Source of the DNA: Helicobacter magdeburgensis
GTDB lineage: Bacteria > Campylobacterota > Campylobacteria > Campylobacterales > Helicobacteraceae
Direction of reading: 5' to 3'
Assembly: GCF_000765825.2 (NCBI RefSeq)
Contig: NZ_JRPE02000001.1
Location: 62,001-126,000, forward strand
Length of the DNA: 64,000 bases
Part shown: piece by piece, positions 1-7,637 of the stretch
Layout: the number at the start of each line of letters is the position of its first letter
Position numbering within the stretch: the first letter of the stretch is position 1
Notes under the pieces: model-generated
Told to the model about the DNA's origin: nothing
The model's database searches: none
What the model saw: the letters and a program-made list of their open reading frames with translations, nothing else
Translations under genes and position numbers: made by a program

Positions 1-531
1 AAGCAAATCGTAGCTCAAGATAAGAAAGAGCAAGAAGAAATGGAAAAAAAACTTGCCCCACTTAAAATAAGAATGGAGCAAATGAAATATTCTCTAGGAG
101 TAACAGATCCAAGCCTAGCTTCAAAACATAATGTGGAATATTGTAGAAAAACAAAAAGCGGCGGTTGTGATCCTATCTTACTAAGCCTTGATTATGTAAA
201 GAATAAAGAAAAAGAGATGTTAGAAAAAGCCAAAAAGAACTCTAATGGCGATAAATCCCAATCTCAAGCTGATAGAGAATTTATTATGATTGATTATTTG
301 CGTGAAATTGCCACTCACATATCCTTTCTTAATGAAACAATGGCAATGACAGCAAATATTGTAGCAGAGAGAGAAGAAAAAATGGCAATGCAAGGTAAGA
401 ATAAGCTTGATGATGAAAGATACAAGGATAAAACACAAATTTTGCAAGAGCAAATCAATCAAAATGCAAATGCGGTGCTATTAAGTGAAAAACAACCAAA
501 ACTTGATGAATTTGGCTTCCCCTCATTCTAA
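1..531 (+). CDS. Coiled-coil accessory protein, 5' end outside window
   Basis: The reading frame is already open at base 1, so the gene starts before the window; an internal ATG at 40 gives 163 residues. The visible part is hydrophilic, rich in Lys, Glu and Gln, and predicted to be largely alpha-helical or coiled-coil (for example REFIMIDYLREIATHISF), with two cysteines in CRKTKSGGC. No enzyme motif is seen. The helical character and the conjugation-type neighbours would fit a VirB5/TrbJ-like component of a type IV secretion system, but that is only a guess from context, since the N-terminus that would show a signal peptide is missing. It lies 14 bp upstream of the methyltransferase gene and is probably co-transcribed with it. 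Confidence 0.6.
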   Translation, partial: KQIVAQDKKEQEEMEKKLAPLKIRMEQMKYSLGVTDPSLASKHNVEYCRKTKSGGCDPILLSLDYVKNKEKEMLEKAKKNSNGDKSQSQADREFIMIDYLREIATHISFLNETMAMTANIVAEREEKMAMQGKNKLDDERYKDKTQILQEQINQNANAVLLSEKQPKLDEFGFPSF

Positions 532-545
532 TAAGAGAAACTATA

Positions 546-1079
546 ATGAGTTGTTACCTAGGATTAAGCAAAAGAAATGATGAATACTACACTCCTGCAT
601 ATGCAGTTAAGGCATTATTGCCTTATATCAAAGAAAAAAGCACAATATGGTGTCCTTTTGATAAGCAATGGAGTGAATTTGTAAGAATCTTAAAAGAAAA
701 TAATCATAAAGTCATATTCTCTCATATAGATGAGGGAAAAGACTTTTTTCATTATGAACCACAAGAATCTTATGACTACATCATTTCAAACCCTCCATTT
801 TCTAAGAAAAGAGAGATTTTACAAAGACTAAATACACTCAATAAACCCTACGCTATGCTTTTACCGATTAATTTACTTAATGATAATTACAGCAATGTGC
901 TAGATTCTAGTCTTGAACTTATCATTTTTGATAGAAGAATAGAATTTAAAGGCAGAAATATCAATGGCAATCACATAAGCTTTAAAACAATCTATTTTTG
1001 TAAAAACTTCCTTAATCTCCCTCACTCTATTGTCTTTGCTCCGCTTAATAGAAATAAAGAAGATGAGAATCTTAGCTAA
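546..1079 (+). CDS. Orphan N6-adenine DNA methyltransferase-like protein
   Basis: A 177-residue protein with the amino-methyltransferase motif IV NPPF at residues 82-85, preceded by the hydrophobic strand YDYIIS. The N-terminal EYYTPAYAVKALLPYI and the WCPFDKQWSEFV segment match the short, phage- and ICE-borne adenine methyltransferase type in which a CPFD-like strand stands in for the usual FxGxG motif I. It would transfer a methyl group from S-adenosylmethionine to adenine in DNA. No restriction endonuclease gene is adjacent, so it is an orphan, plausibly protecting the element during transfer. It is much shorter than type II methyltransferases and has no recognisable target-recognition domain, so activity is uncertain. 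Confidence 0.7.
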   Translation: MSCYLGLSKRNDEYYTPAYAVKALLPYIKEKSTIWCPFDKQWSEFVRILKENNHKVIFSHIDEGKDFFHYEPQESYDYIISNPPFSKKREILQRLNTLNKPYAMLLPINLLNDNYSNVLDSSLELIIFDRRIEFKGRNINGNHISFKTIYFCKNFLNLPHSIVFAPLNRNKEDENLS

Positions 1080-1177
1080 GGCTTTATACACATCTTTTTC
1101 TCCCTTAAAATTATGCAGTTTCTTATGATTGTAAAAATAGCTACACTTCATTATCCCAATTTTAAAAGGAGTTTCAA

Positions 1178-1321
1178 ATGAATGAAGTTGTAGAACTTAG
1201 CCAAACAGATGCGGCACAGCTCTATGCGTATGGCGTTACTCTTATCAGTGATGATGAGTTAAGAGACAAAAAAGATGCAGAGAATCAAGCCTTGCTTGAA
1301 GAACTCAATCTTGATAATTAA
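1178..1321 (+). CDS. Small acidic hypothetical protein (47 aa)
   Basis: A short reading frame beginning MNEVVELSQTDAAQLYAYGV and ending with NLDN. It has a good ribosome binding site (AAAAGGA, about 1164-1170) seven bases ahead of its ATG, and ends 15 bp before the next gene's start. About a quarter of its residues are Asp or Glu. I recognise no domain. The Shine-Dalgarno sequence and tight spacing inside a same-strand cluster support it as a real gene of the mobile element. Confidence 0.55.
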   Translation: MNEVVELSQTDAAQLYAYGVTLISDDELRDKKDAENQALLEELNLDN

Positions 1322-1336
1322 TTAAAGGAGAATAGT

Positions 1337-2395
1337 ATGAGTGCAGTATATGAACAACAAAGAGAAGCTATTGCTACAAATGCGGTAGCAACAATCGCTA
1401 AAAGTATTAAGGAGCAGTATGCACCTTTTTTCAAACATCATAGTGCGGATTCCTTTCAAAGGGCGTATAATCCAAGCACAGGTAATAGCTTTGAGGGATT
1501 AAATTCTTTAATGCTAGATATTAAACAAGCAGAAAAGAAATATCCAAGTAATGAGTGGGTAAGCTTAAGTGATGCCAAGTTTTTAGGTGCAAAACTTGAA
1601 GAGATTAATGCCATTAAAGAAAATTGGCAAGACAAGGCTGTGAAAATTCAGTATATTCAAAAGAACGAATATGTGAATGTGCTGAAAAAAGATGAACAAG
1701 GCAACCCTATTCCATTGCTTGATAAGGATAATAATCAAAGAATAGGCAAGAATGGAGAGCCTTTATATCAATTTGAGATGATTACTCAAAAAGATGCAAA
1801 AGGTAATGCGGTTATCAATCCAAAAACCAATGAACCCTACCTTAAAATCAAAACCGAACTTGTGCCGCTTAAAGAGCCAAAATTGCAAACTGAGCTTATG
1901 TATAACATTGCAGAGTTTCCAAGTCTAGCTCAAAAACTTAATCAAGTCAAAGAGGTATGGAATAAAATGGCTAATGGCGAACAGGTTAATGGCAATAATA
2001 TTGCAGGATTTAACAAGTTTAAAGAGCTTAATAAAGAAAAGGAGTTTTCTCACATTTACAAGAATCTCAAAAATTATGAAGCAAAAGTTTCTAAAGTCAT
2101 TTTGCAAGACATAGAATCAAGACTTAATCCTGTAACCGCAGAGCAGATTCAGCAATACTTTAAAGCACAGAATCTTAAAGTGAATTATCAAGTGCCTAAA
2201 GGGCTAAATGAAAGGCAAAAACAAGAAGTGCAAAAGCTTATTGATAATGGTGCAATTAATCTAGATTCAAAACAGCAAGAGAATGCAAAAGAAGTCAAAA
2301 ACACGGAGCAAAAAGAAAGTAAGGCTCAAGAGCATACACAAGAGAAAGCTCAAGAAAAGGCAAATAAACCAAAAAGTAAGGGAAGAGGCAGATAA
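1337..2395 (+). CDS. ArdC N-terminal-domain protein (ssDNA-binding, conjugation-associated)
   Basis: A 352-residue protein. Residues about 1-110 resemble the ArdC N-terminal domain (family knowledge: a single-stranded-DNA-binding fold in antirestriction protein ArdC and TraC-type primases), including the characteristic AYNPSTGNSFEGLNSLML segment. The metallopeptidase-like C-terminal domain of full ArdC is not visible; instead there is a long helical middle and a tail rich in Lys, Gln and Glu ending KPKSKGRGR, which could bind nucleic acid. Its TAA stop overlaps by one base the ATG of the following ssb, so the two are translationally coupled. The likely role is coating or protecting transferred single-stranded DNA. 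Confidence 0.65.
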   Translation: MSAVYEQQREAIATNAVATIAKSIKEQYAPFFKHHSADSFQRAYNPSTGNSFEGLNSLMLDIKQAEKKYPSNEWVSLSDAKFLGAKLEEINAIKENWQDKAVKIQYIQKNEYVNVLKKDEQGNPIPLLDKDNNQRIGKNGEPLYQFEMITQKDAKGNAVINPKTNEPYLKIKTELVPLKEPKLQTELMYNIAEFPSLAQKLNQVKEVWNKMANGEQVNGNNIAGFNKFKELNKEKEFSHIYKNLKNYEAKVSKVILQDIESRLNPVTAEQIQQYFKAQNLKVNYQVPKGLNERQKQEVQKLIDNGAINLDSKQQENAKEVKNTEQKESKAQEHTQEKAQEKANKPKSKGRGR

Positions 2396-2865
2396 TGAAT
2401 AACATCAGCATTAATGGACATCTCACAGCAGATGCCCAAATCAAATACATAGGAAGTAAAAACACGCCTTGTGTGAGTTTCTTAATAGGAAAGAATAGAA
2501 GTTTTACTAATGAGCGTGGTAATATTGAAAAAAAGGCAATGTTTTTTGAAGTGATTGTTTATGGCAATTATGCTCAAAAACTTCACCCCAGCCTTAAAAA
2601 AGGCTCAAATGCTTTTATACAAGGCTCTCTTAATTGGGAATCTTGGGAAAAAGATGGGCAAAAGCATTCTAAAGTCAATATTATCGCTCAAAAAATCTAT
2701 GTCTTTCAAAAATTAGAAAATAAAGACATACAAACACAGCCAACATATATGCAAAACTCTCAAGATTCTGACAATGACAATACTGCTTCTACTAGCAATC
2801 AAATTGTTATTGATGGAGAAGAGTTTCTGCAACAAATGAATAACACACAATCTCCACAACCTTAA
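2395..2865 (+). CDS. ssb: Single-stranded DNA-binding protein (element-borne SSB)
   Basis: A 156-residue protein with an OB-fold SSB core: NNISINGHLTADAQIKY at the start, CVSFLIGKNRSF, and the FFEVIVYGNYAQKLHPSLKKG and FIQGSLNWESW strands typical of bacterial SSB. The C-terminus (MNNTQSPQP) lacks the acidic DDDIPF-type tip through which chromosomal SSBs recruit repair partners, as often seen in plasmid and ICE copies. It overlaps the ArdC-like gene by one base. Its probable role is to protect the transferred strand. It is unlikely to be the housekeeping SSB, given its divergence and setting. Confidence 0.85.
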   Translation: MNNISINGHLTADAQIKYIGSKNTPCVSFLIGKNRSFTNERGNIEKKAMFFEVIVYGNYAQKLHPSLKKGSNAFIQGSLNWESWEKDGQKHSKVNIIAQKIYVFQKLENKDIQTQPTYMQNSQDSDNDNTASTSNQIVIDGEEFLQQMNNTQSPQP

Positions 2866-2876
2866 AATTAGCTCAT

Positions 2877-2902
2877 ATTAAGATAGGAATCCCTATCTTA
2901 AT
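2877..2902. terminator. Perfect 11-bp inverted repeat after ssb
   Basis: ATTAAGATAGG and CCTATCTTAAT form an 11-bp perfect stem around a 4-base loop (AATC), 12 bp after the ssb stop. Only two or three T residues follow, so termination strength is doubtful. Because it sits just ahead of a tyrosine recombinase gene it could instead be a protein-binding or recombination site. Confidence 0.45.
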
Positions 2903-2962
2903 TTAAGGGGTTTAATGCGTGTGAATGGTGTATTTTGCCCCTACTCTCACTCTCTTTGCCGA

Positions 2963-2993
2963 TATAATAACTCCAATACATTACACAAGGAGT
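2963..2993 (+). promoter_or_regulatory. Probable sigma-70-type promoter and RBS of the recombinase gene
   Basis: A perfect TATAAT lies at 2963-2968, and AAGGAG at 2988-2993 lies six bases before the ATG. No clear -35 box is seen, which is usual in Helicobacter. This suggests the recombinase is transcribed separately from the upstream ssb cluster. Confidence 0.5.
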
Positions 2994-2999
2994 TAAAAA

Positions 3000-4028
3000 A
3001 TGAAACACTCACAACAAAAATCACAAACACTAAGTGAAAAAGAAATCATTACCCTTTTAGGAGAATTTTTTGTGCTTAAGGCTAAAACATATTCACAAAA
3101 TTCTGTTACAGATAAGTATAAATTGGCAATTTATCTTTCAATGAAACATTCCTTTAATTCATTTGCACAGCTAGATAAATTTTGTAGTGATTGTGTGAGA
3201 TTGGGACTAATAAGCACACAGAATCTTAAATGTATCACGCAATTTATAAAGCACTTTGTTACAAGGAACACGCACTTTCAGCCAACAATGCCAGAGCAAG
3301 AATATATTCATTACTTTTTTAATCTCACAAAGCGATTAAAAATTTCAACCATTAATCAACATTATAGAATGATTAGTCTATTTTTGCGGTTTTTAGCACA
3401 AAAAGGCATTAACACAATAAATCTTAAAGGGATTCATATGAGTTTCTTAAAAGATAAGAAGCTCCCCTCATTTTTAAATGATTTTCAATATAAGCAATTC
3501 TTAAATGAAGTCAAAATGCTTAAAGAGAATACTCTCAAAGATAAGATTCACAAACTTGCCCTTTTGTTTGTAGCCTACACAGGCATACGCAGGAGAGAGT
3601 TAGGACATATTTGCAAGAATGATATACAAGAAAACGCCACGCAATATATCATTAAGATTAAAGGTAAATGCTCCCAAGAGCGTTTTGTATCTATTAAAAA
3701 GAGTTTTGTGGGGAATTTGTTAAATGATCTTTTGGAGCATAGGGAGAATATGGGGCTAAATCATCAATATGTATTTAGTTATAAGAAAGATAAAGCCAAT
3801 TTGCATATTCAAACCCCAATGAAACCCATTTTACAAAAAATCAAAGCGGTGCAGATAAGGGGTAATAATCTCCATTTATTGCGACATAGCTTTGCCTCAT
3901 TTGTATATAGAGAATCTAGAGATATTCTTTTAACACAAAAGGCACTAGGACACGCTTCACTCAACAACACACAGATTTATGTGCATATGAATGAAGATGT
4001 GCATAATCAGGTGTCTAATTTCTTTTAA
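3000..4028 (+). CDS. Tyrosine recombinase / Xer-type integrase
   Basis: A 342-residue protein with a SAM-like N-terminal core-binding domain (about 15-150) and a C-terminal catalytic domain. The catalytic set is visible: Arg in TGIRRREL (about 197), Lys in KGKCSQERF (about 221-223), HLLRHSFAS (His292, Arg295), LGHAS (His318) and nucleophile Tyr327 in TQIYVH. Size and sequence resemble the XerH/XerT group of epsilonproteobacteria; XerT is known to move the TnPZ elements of H. pylori. Next to relaxase, ParA and SSB genes it is most likely the element's own integrase/excisionase rather than the chromosome-dimer resolvase. TTATGTTA repeats lie just behind its stop codon. Confidence 0.88.
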   Translation: MKHSQQKSQTLSEKEIITLLGEFFVLKAKTYSQNSVTDKYKLAIYLSMKHSFNSFAQLDKFCSDCVRLGLISTQNLKCITQFIKHFVTRNTHFQPTMPEQEYIHYFFNLTKRLKISTINQHYRMISLFLRFLAQKGINTINLKGIHMSFLKDKKLPSFLNDFQYKQFLNEVKMLKENTLKDKIHKLALLFVAYTGIRRRELGHICKNDIQENATQYIIKIKGKCSQERFVSIKKSFVGNLLNDLLEHRENMGLNHQYVFSYKKDKANLHIQTPMKPILQKIKAVQIRGNNLHLLRHSFASFVYRESRDILLTQKALGHASLNNTQIYVHMNEDVHNQVSNFF

Positions 4029-4096
4029 TATATTAATGCTATTGTATTGTTTTGTATTATATTGTTGCTTTATTAAACAATATTATTATATTTATT

Positions 4097-4193
4097 TTAT
4101 GTTATTATATTATGTTAGATTATTTATAATATAACATAATATTTTTATTTAAATATATTAATATTAATAATATTATGTTATAATACATATAAT
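4097..4193. promoter_or_regulatory. Repeated TTATGTTA motifs overlapping the parA-operon promoter
   Basis: TTATGTTA occurs at 4097-4104, 4110-4117 and 4173-4180, and in inverse orientation (TAACATAA) at 4132-4139, within an almost pure A/T region. An extended -10 (TGTTATAAT; TATAAT at 4179-4184) overlaps the last copy, and a second TATAAT lies at 4188-4193. The layout resembles an operator or centromere bound by a small ribbon-helix-helix or ParA-type regulator. The motif also resembles the TTATG-starting arm of Xer dif sites, so binding by the upstream recombinase is an alternative. Confidence 0.45.
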
Positions 4194-4212
4194 ATAACAA
4201 AAGGAGTTTCAT

Positions 4213-4461
4213 ATGATAAACATAGATTTGCAAAATGACATTGCAGAAATCAAGCAGCCAACGAACAAAAAGGAGCTTTTCATTCTAGAATCTGAAATGA
4301 TGTATATACTCGGCAATTATTTAAATGCAAAAGAAGAGTTTGAGAATAAAACTTTTGAACCACAAGAAATAATGCAAATGCTCCAAACCAAAATCATAAT
4401 GGCAAAGGCATTTTTTGCAGGAATTAAAGAATCGCAAGACAAGAAAACAGCAAACCAATAA
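4213..4461 (+). CDS. Hypothetical protein, first gene of the parA operon
   Basis: An 82-residue soluble protein beginning MINIDLQNDIAEIKQPTNKK, predicted to be mostly helical, with no domain I recognise. A strong AAGGAG (4200-4205) precedes the ATG, and the gene ends 12 bp before the parA-like start, so it is the promoter-proximal member of the operon hypothetical / parA / fic / RHH. Position alone might suggest a regulatory or partition-accessory role. Confidence 0.65.
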   Translation: MINIDLQNDIAEIKQPTNKKELFILESEMMYILGNYLNAKEEFENKTFEPQEIMQMLQTKIIMAKAFFAGIKESQDKKTANQ

Positions 4462-4473
4462 AGGAGTGAAGCA

Positions 4474-5166
4474 ATGATAATTACCATAGCAAACCAAAAA
4501 GGCGGAAGTGGCAAAAGCACAATCGCTATTAATGCCGCTACAAAACTTTTAGAACAATCAAGTAAAGTCTTATTGCTTGATACAGATTCACAAAAAAATT
4601 GCGAGGGATTTACCAATATTAGAGAATCCCAAGAAAAACAGGATTTAAACCTGCCTTATTTTACTCTCTCTAATAGAAGTGGAGACATTACTCAAAGCTT
4701 AAAGCAAAGTGTGGAATTGTATGAATACATTGTGATTGACACAAAGGGTAGCGATTGTGTGGAGTGTAGAAAGGCTATGTTGTATGCGGACAAGCTTGTT
4801 ATTCCAACAACCCCTAACCAACTTGACTTTGATGTGCTATGTGAGTTTGTGGAGAGAGTAAAGGAAGTAAAGGATTTTAATAGCAACCTTGAAGTGTATG
4901 TTGTTATTAACAAGGTAAGCCCCAATCCCTTTTTAACAAAAGAGCTAGAAGACTTTAAAGAAGCCTTGCTTGATTTATGCAAGGAAAGCTCCTTAGATGA
5001 TATTCATATTTGTGAAAATATCATTTATGATAGAATCGCATATAAAAGGGCTATAAGTGAGGGCTTAGGCATTAATGAGTATAATGATGAAAAAGCAAAA
5101 AGTGGATTTGAAGCAATGTTTAAAGAAGTGCTAACTACTTCAGGGGAAAAGAATGATAGCCTATAA
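4474..5166 (+). CDS. parA: ParA-family partition ATPase
   Basis: A 230-residue deviant-Walker ATPase: NQKGGSGKST at residues 7-16 (signature Lys9 and Lys14), VLLLDTDSQKN as Walker A' and YIVIDTKGSD as the Walker B region. It has no N-terminal DNA-binding domain, so it is the short type (class Ib-like). Such ParAs are known to work with a small ribbon-helix-helix centromere-binding protein to segregate plasmids, and many ICEs carry one to stabilise the excised form. It overlaps the following fic gene by 14 bp, and an RHH protein is encoded two genes downstream, which would complete a partition module. Confidence 0.85.
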   Translation: MIITIANQKGGSGKSTIAINAATKLLEQSSKVLLLDTDSQKNCEGFTNIRESQEKQDLNLPYFTLSNRSGDITQSLKQSVELYEYIVIDTKGSDCVECRKAMLYADKLVIPTTPNQLDFDVLCEFVERVKEVKDFNSNLEVYVVINKVSPNPFLTKELEDFKEALLDLCKESSLDDIHICENIIYDRIAYKRAISEGLGINEYNDEKAKSGFEAMFKEVLTTSGEKNDSL

Positions 5167-6001
5167 TACAAAATTCCTAGAGATAAAAAGTTTTATCTCA
5201 ACGGAACAAAATGCCTTTTTACAATCTCTTACACAAGGGATTTGTATGCAGGAATTATTAGAAACAATGCGAGATGAAAAGTCTATTATGCACAAGCTTT
5301 GCTTTGATTTCATCTACACTTCGGCAGTTATTGAGGGTAATACCTATACAAGAGGCGAGGCACAAACACTATTTGAAACACGCAAGCCTATTAGCTCTAA
5401 AAGCATAGATGAAGCCAATATGCTTTTAAATATCAAATCCGCTCTTGAGTATGTCTTAGAGCAAAAATCGCCTATGACAAAGCATAGTATTAGAGAAATT
5501 CATCAAATTCTCTCTCAAGGCTTACTGCCTAAAAAAGCTCAAGGTGGAGTAAGAAATATTGCTGTTACCATAGGCAATAGCGATTATATCCCTTTGCATA
5601 ATCCCCAAGAGCTAGAAGTGCAAATGGATAAAATGCTCCAATGTTACACGCAGATTCACAATCCTTTTGATAAGGCAATTTACATTCATAACAATATTGC
5701 TTATTTGCAATATTTTCAAGATTGTAATAAGAGATTAGCAAGAACCTTGCAGAATCTAAGCTTACTTAATGATGGATTGCCTTTAATCTCTTTTAATGCC
5801 CTAAGGGCAGAAACAGAAATAAAGGCTCAATACAAGGATTGTATGCTATGCTATTATGAAAAAGGAGATGTAAAGCCTTATGCAGATTTTTTTGTAGCAG
5901 AATATACAAAAACGCTTGAAAATATCCACGCTATCCAAAATATCCACAAACAAACCCTACCTAAAACAACTAAACCCAAACACAAAGGCAAAACACGATG
6001 A
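5153..6001 (+). CDS. Fic-domain protein with degenerate catalytic motif
   Basis: A 282-residue Fic-fold protein. The N-terminal inhibitory helix motif (S/T)xxxE(G/N) is present as SAVIEGN at residues 57-63, marking it as class II. The Fic motif HxFx(D/E)GN(G/K)RxxR aligns with QYFQDCNKRLAR (186-197): catalytic His is replaced by Gln186 and the first motif Gly by Cys191, while Asp190, Asn192, Arg194 and Arg197 remain. Fic enzymes normally transfer AMP or other phosphate-containing groups to proteins; losing the His would be expected to abolish this chemistry. The gene overlaps parA by 14 bp upstream and the RHH gene by 4 bp (ATGA) downstream. It may be a regulatory or binding derivative of Fic. 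Confidence 0.82.
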   Translation: MIAYNTKFLEIKSFISTEQNAFLQSLTQGICMQELLETMRDEKSIMHKLCFDFIYTSAVIEGNTYTRGEAQTLFETRKPISSKSIDEANMLLNIKSALEYVLEQKSPMTKHSIREIHQILSQGLLPKKAQGGVRNIAVTIGNSDYIPLHNPQELEVQMDKMLQCYTQIHNPFDKAIYIHNNIAYLQYFQDCNKRLARTLQNLSLLNDGLPLISFNALRAETEIKAQYKDCMLCYYEKGDVKPYADFFVAEYTKTLENIHAIQNIHKQTLPKTTKPKHKGKTR

Positions 6002-6366
6002 AATATAATAGAAAAAACAAACTTGAGCAGATAAGTCAGCTAGAAAACAACCAAGAAGCACAGGCAATGACTACAAACACGCAAGATAATGATTTTAAAA
6101 GCTCTTTTACAAACTCTGCACCCACAAAAACACAACCCCAAATAGAACAAAAAATAGAGCAAAAACAAAGTGGTAAAAAGAGAATCTTTACTTTTTCTAT
6201 CAACGAAGAGCTAATGGGCGAGATTGATGAGTTTTTAAATGAGTTTGGAGAAAGGGGAGAATCTAAAAGTAGCTTTACAGAAGAAGCTCTAAGAGCATAT
6301 CTATCAATTAAAAAGGCAAATATCAAAGATCGCTTACTTGATAAAATAAAAAAACTTAATTCTTAA
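5998..6366 (+). CDS. Ribbon-helix-helix DNA-binding protein
   Basis: A 122-residue protein. Residues 1-55 are polar and probably disordered (rich in Gln, Asn and Thr). The C-terminal half, KRIFTFSINEELMGEIDEFL followed by SKSSFTEEALRAYLS, has the strand-helix-helix pattern of the Arc/CopG/ParG fold. A flexible N-tail plus RHH core is typical of ParG-like centromere-binding proteins, fitting the parA gene two upstream; an antitoxin or MobC-like role is the alternative. Its ATG overlaps the fic stop (ATGA), so they are co-translated. The gene ends 9 bp from the convergent relaxase gene. Confidence 0.68.
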   Translation: MKYNRKNKLEQISQLENNQEAQAMTTNTQDNDFKSSFTNSAPTKTQPQIEQKIEQKQSGKKRIFTFSINEELMGEIDEFLNEFGERGESKSSFTEEALRAYLSIKKANIKDRLLDKIKKLNS

Positions 6367-6375
6367 TGCTTTTTC

Positions 6376-7554
6376 TTATAAAGAAAGGGAGCTTTTCTTA
6401 GTGTGAGAGACATCTTTATCTATCCCTTTACTTGCCCACTGCTTATCTTGTTTCATATCATCTTGCTTTATTGCTTGATTAGAATCTTGCGTGAGAGCAT
6501 TATTTGTAGGCTTTATATGTTCTTGTGAAATCTTAGCTTGTATTTGCTCTTTAGCTCGTGTTACATTTTGTTTCTCACTTATAGTGGCAGAAGAAACAAG
6601 CTCTATGCCATATCGCTTTTGAAAACGCATAATAGCTTTAAGTGAAGATTCATAAAAATTTATTTTCTTATTCAATCTTACGGCAGCACGAGCAAAACTC
6701 ATACTATCAAGCGTTCTATCTTGTTTTAAAGATTCAAGTGCGGATAAAGAATCTTCAATTTGCTTAGGCAACTTTTGCAAATGAATACGCATAAGCTCAA
6801 TAATCTGCTTTTCAAACATTACTAGCTCATCTATGCTCTTTTGTTTCTTATCCCTTAAGCTTTGATTATCGCTAAAATCTATACTTGAGACAATGCCTTT
6901 ATAAAAAACCAATTTTGAATAGCTAGAAGATAGCTTAAAAACATTGCTTTTTTCGTTAAAATTACTTAGCCCCTCTATGACCCCCTCATTAACATTAGAA
7001 AAATTGTTTTTAAGGCTATTCTCGCTTTTTGTGATAGCCTTTTGTGTATCTCTTAATTTTTGGCTTAATTCCACTGATAAATATTTCTCATATCCAACAA
7101 AAGACTTTACAAAAGCCTTTTGCTTCTCTTTCTCTTGAAAATTCTTTGAAAATGTATTGAAATTAGCTTCCCAATCTAAAAAATGTCTCAATGCAGAATC
7201 TAAATCCGCAAGAGCTTTTTTTAATCTTTCTTGCTCTTTAGTATCTTCTAAGATTTGTGCTTGTAAAAGTTGCTGTTTTTGGTGTAACAATGTGGGGTTT
7301 ATGTTTTGCAGCATTAAAGATTCAATCTTTCTTTCTACATTGCCAAGATAAATATTTTTATTTTTAAGAGATTTAGTAACAGCGTTTAACTTTTGAGAAT
7401 AGCCCTTGTGCCTATTTGAAAAGTCAAAAATTGCTCTTTTGTAGTTTGCCATAAAGCCAAGTTCTTTGCTTGAATCTTTGATTGCTTGGAGTTTCTCTAA
7501 ATTATCTATCTTAGAATCCAGCATATCTTGTCTAAAACGCTTATCAAATTTCAC
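6376..7554 (-). CDS. C-terminal part of a frameshifted MOBP relaxase
   Basis: A 392-residue frame whose first ATG (MKFDKRF) is not a natural gene start: the same frame stays open upstream to about 7646, where it meets the N-terminal relaxase frame at a run of seven A. The product is helical and charged, with long coiled-coil stretches such as TKSLKNKNIYLGNVERKIES and a Lys/Gln-rich tail, as in the C-terminal halves of VirD2/TraI-like relaxases, which dock on the type IV coupling protein. Restoring one base at the A run gives a relaxase of about 622 residues, a normal size. It is convergent with the RHH gene. It could be a pseudogene fragment or be expressed by frameshifting. Confidence 0.6.
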   Translation of the reverse strand: MKFDKRFRQDMLDSKIDNLEKLQAIKDSSKELGFMANYKRAIFDFSNRHKGYSQKLNAVTKSLKNKNIYLGNVERKIESLMLQNINPTLLHQKQQLLQAQILEDTKEQERLKKALADLDSALRHFLDWEANFNTFSKNFQEKEKQKAFVKSFVGYEKYLSVELSQKLRDTQKAITKSENSLKNNFSNVNEGVIEGLSNFNEKSNVFKLSSSYSKLVFYKGIVSSIDFSDNQSLRDKKQKSIDELVMFEKQIIELMRIHLQKLPKQIEDSLSALESLKQDRTLDSMSFARAAVRLNKKINFYESSLKAIMRFQKRYGIELVSSATISEKQNVTRAKEQIQAKISQEHIKPTNNALTQDSNQAIKQDDMKQDKQWASKGIDKDVSHTKKSSLSL

Positions 7555-7637
7555 TTCATTTGTATAATCAAGCTTCCCCCTTGAGTATGTAAAGAGATTG
7601 TATTTAAAATCTTCTCTTAGCTCTTCATAAAATTGAG

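Noticed and set aside
2955-2970. Sigma-28 promoter (GCCGATA) before the recombinase gene
   Set aside because: No TAAA box lies 15 bases upstream; the TATAAT in the same place explains it better.
4105-4139. dif-like site with two inverted TTATG arms and a 6-bp spacer
   Set aside because: The arms at 4110-4117 and 4132-4139 point outward-in with a 14-bp gap, not the 6-8 bp spacer in the orientation that Xer sites need.
6376-7554. The 392-residue frame as an independent gene
   Set aside because: No RBS before its first ATG, and the frame joins the relaxase nuclease frame at the A7 run, restoring a normal-size relaxase.
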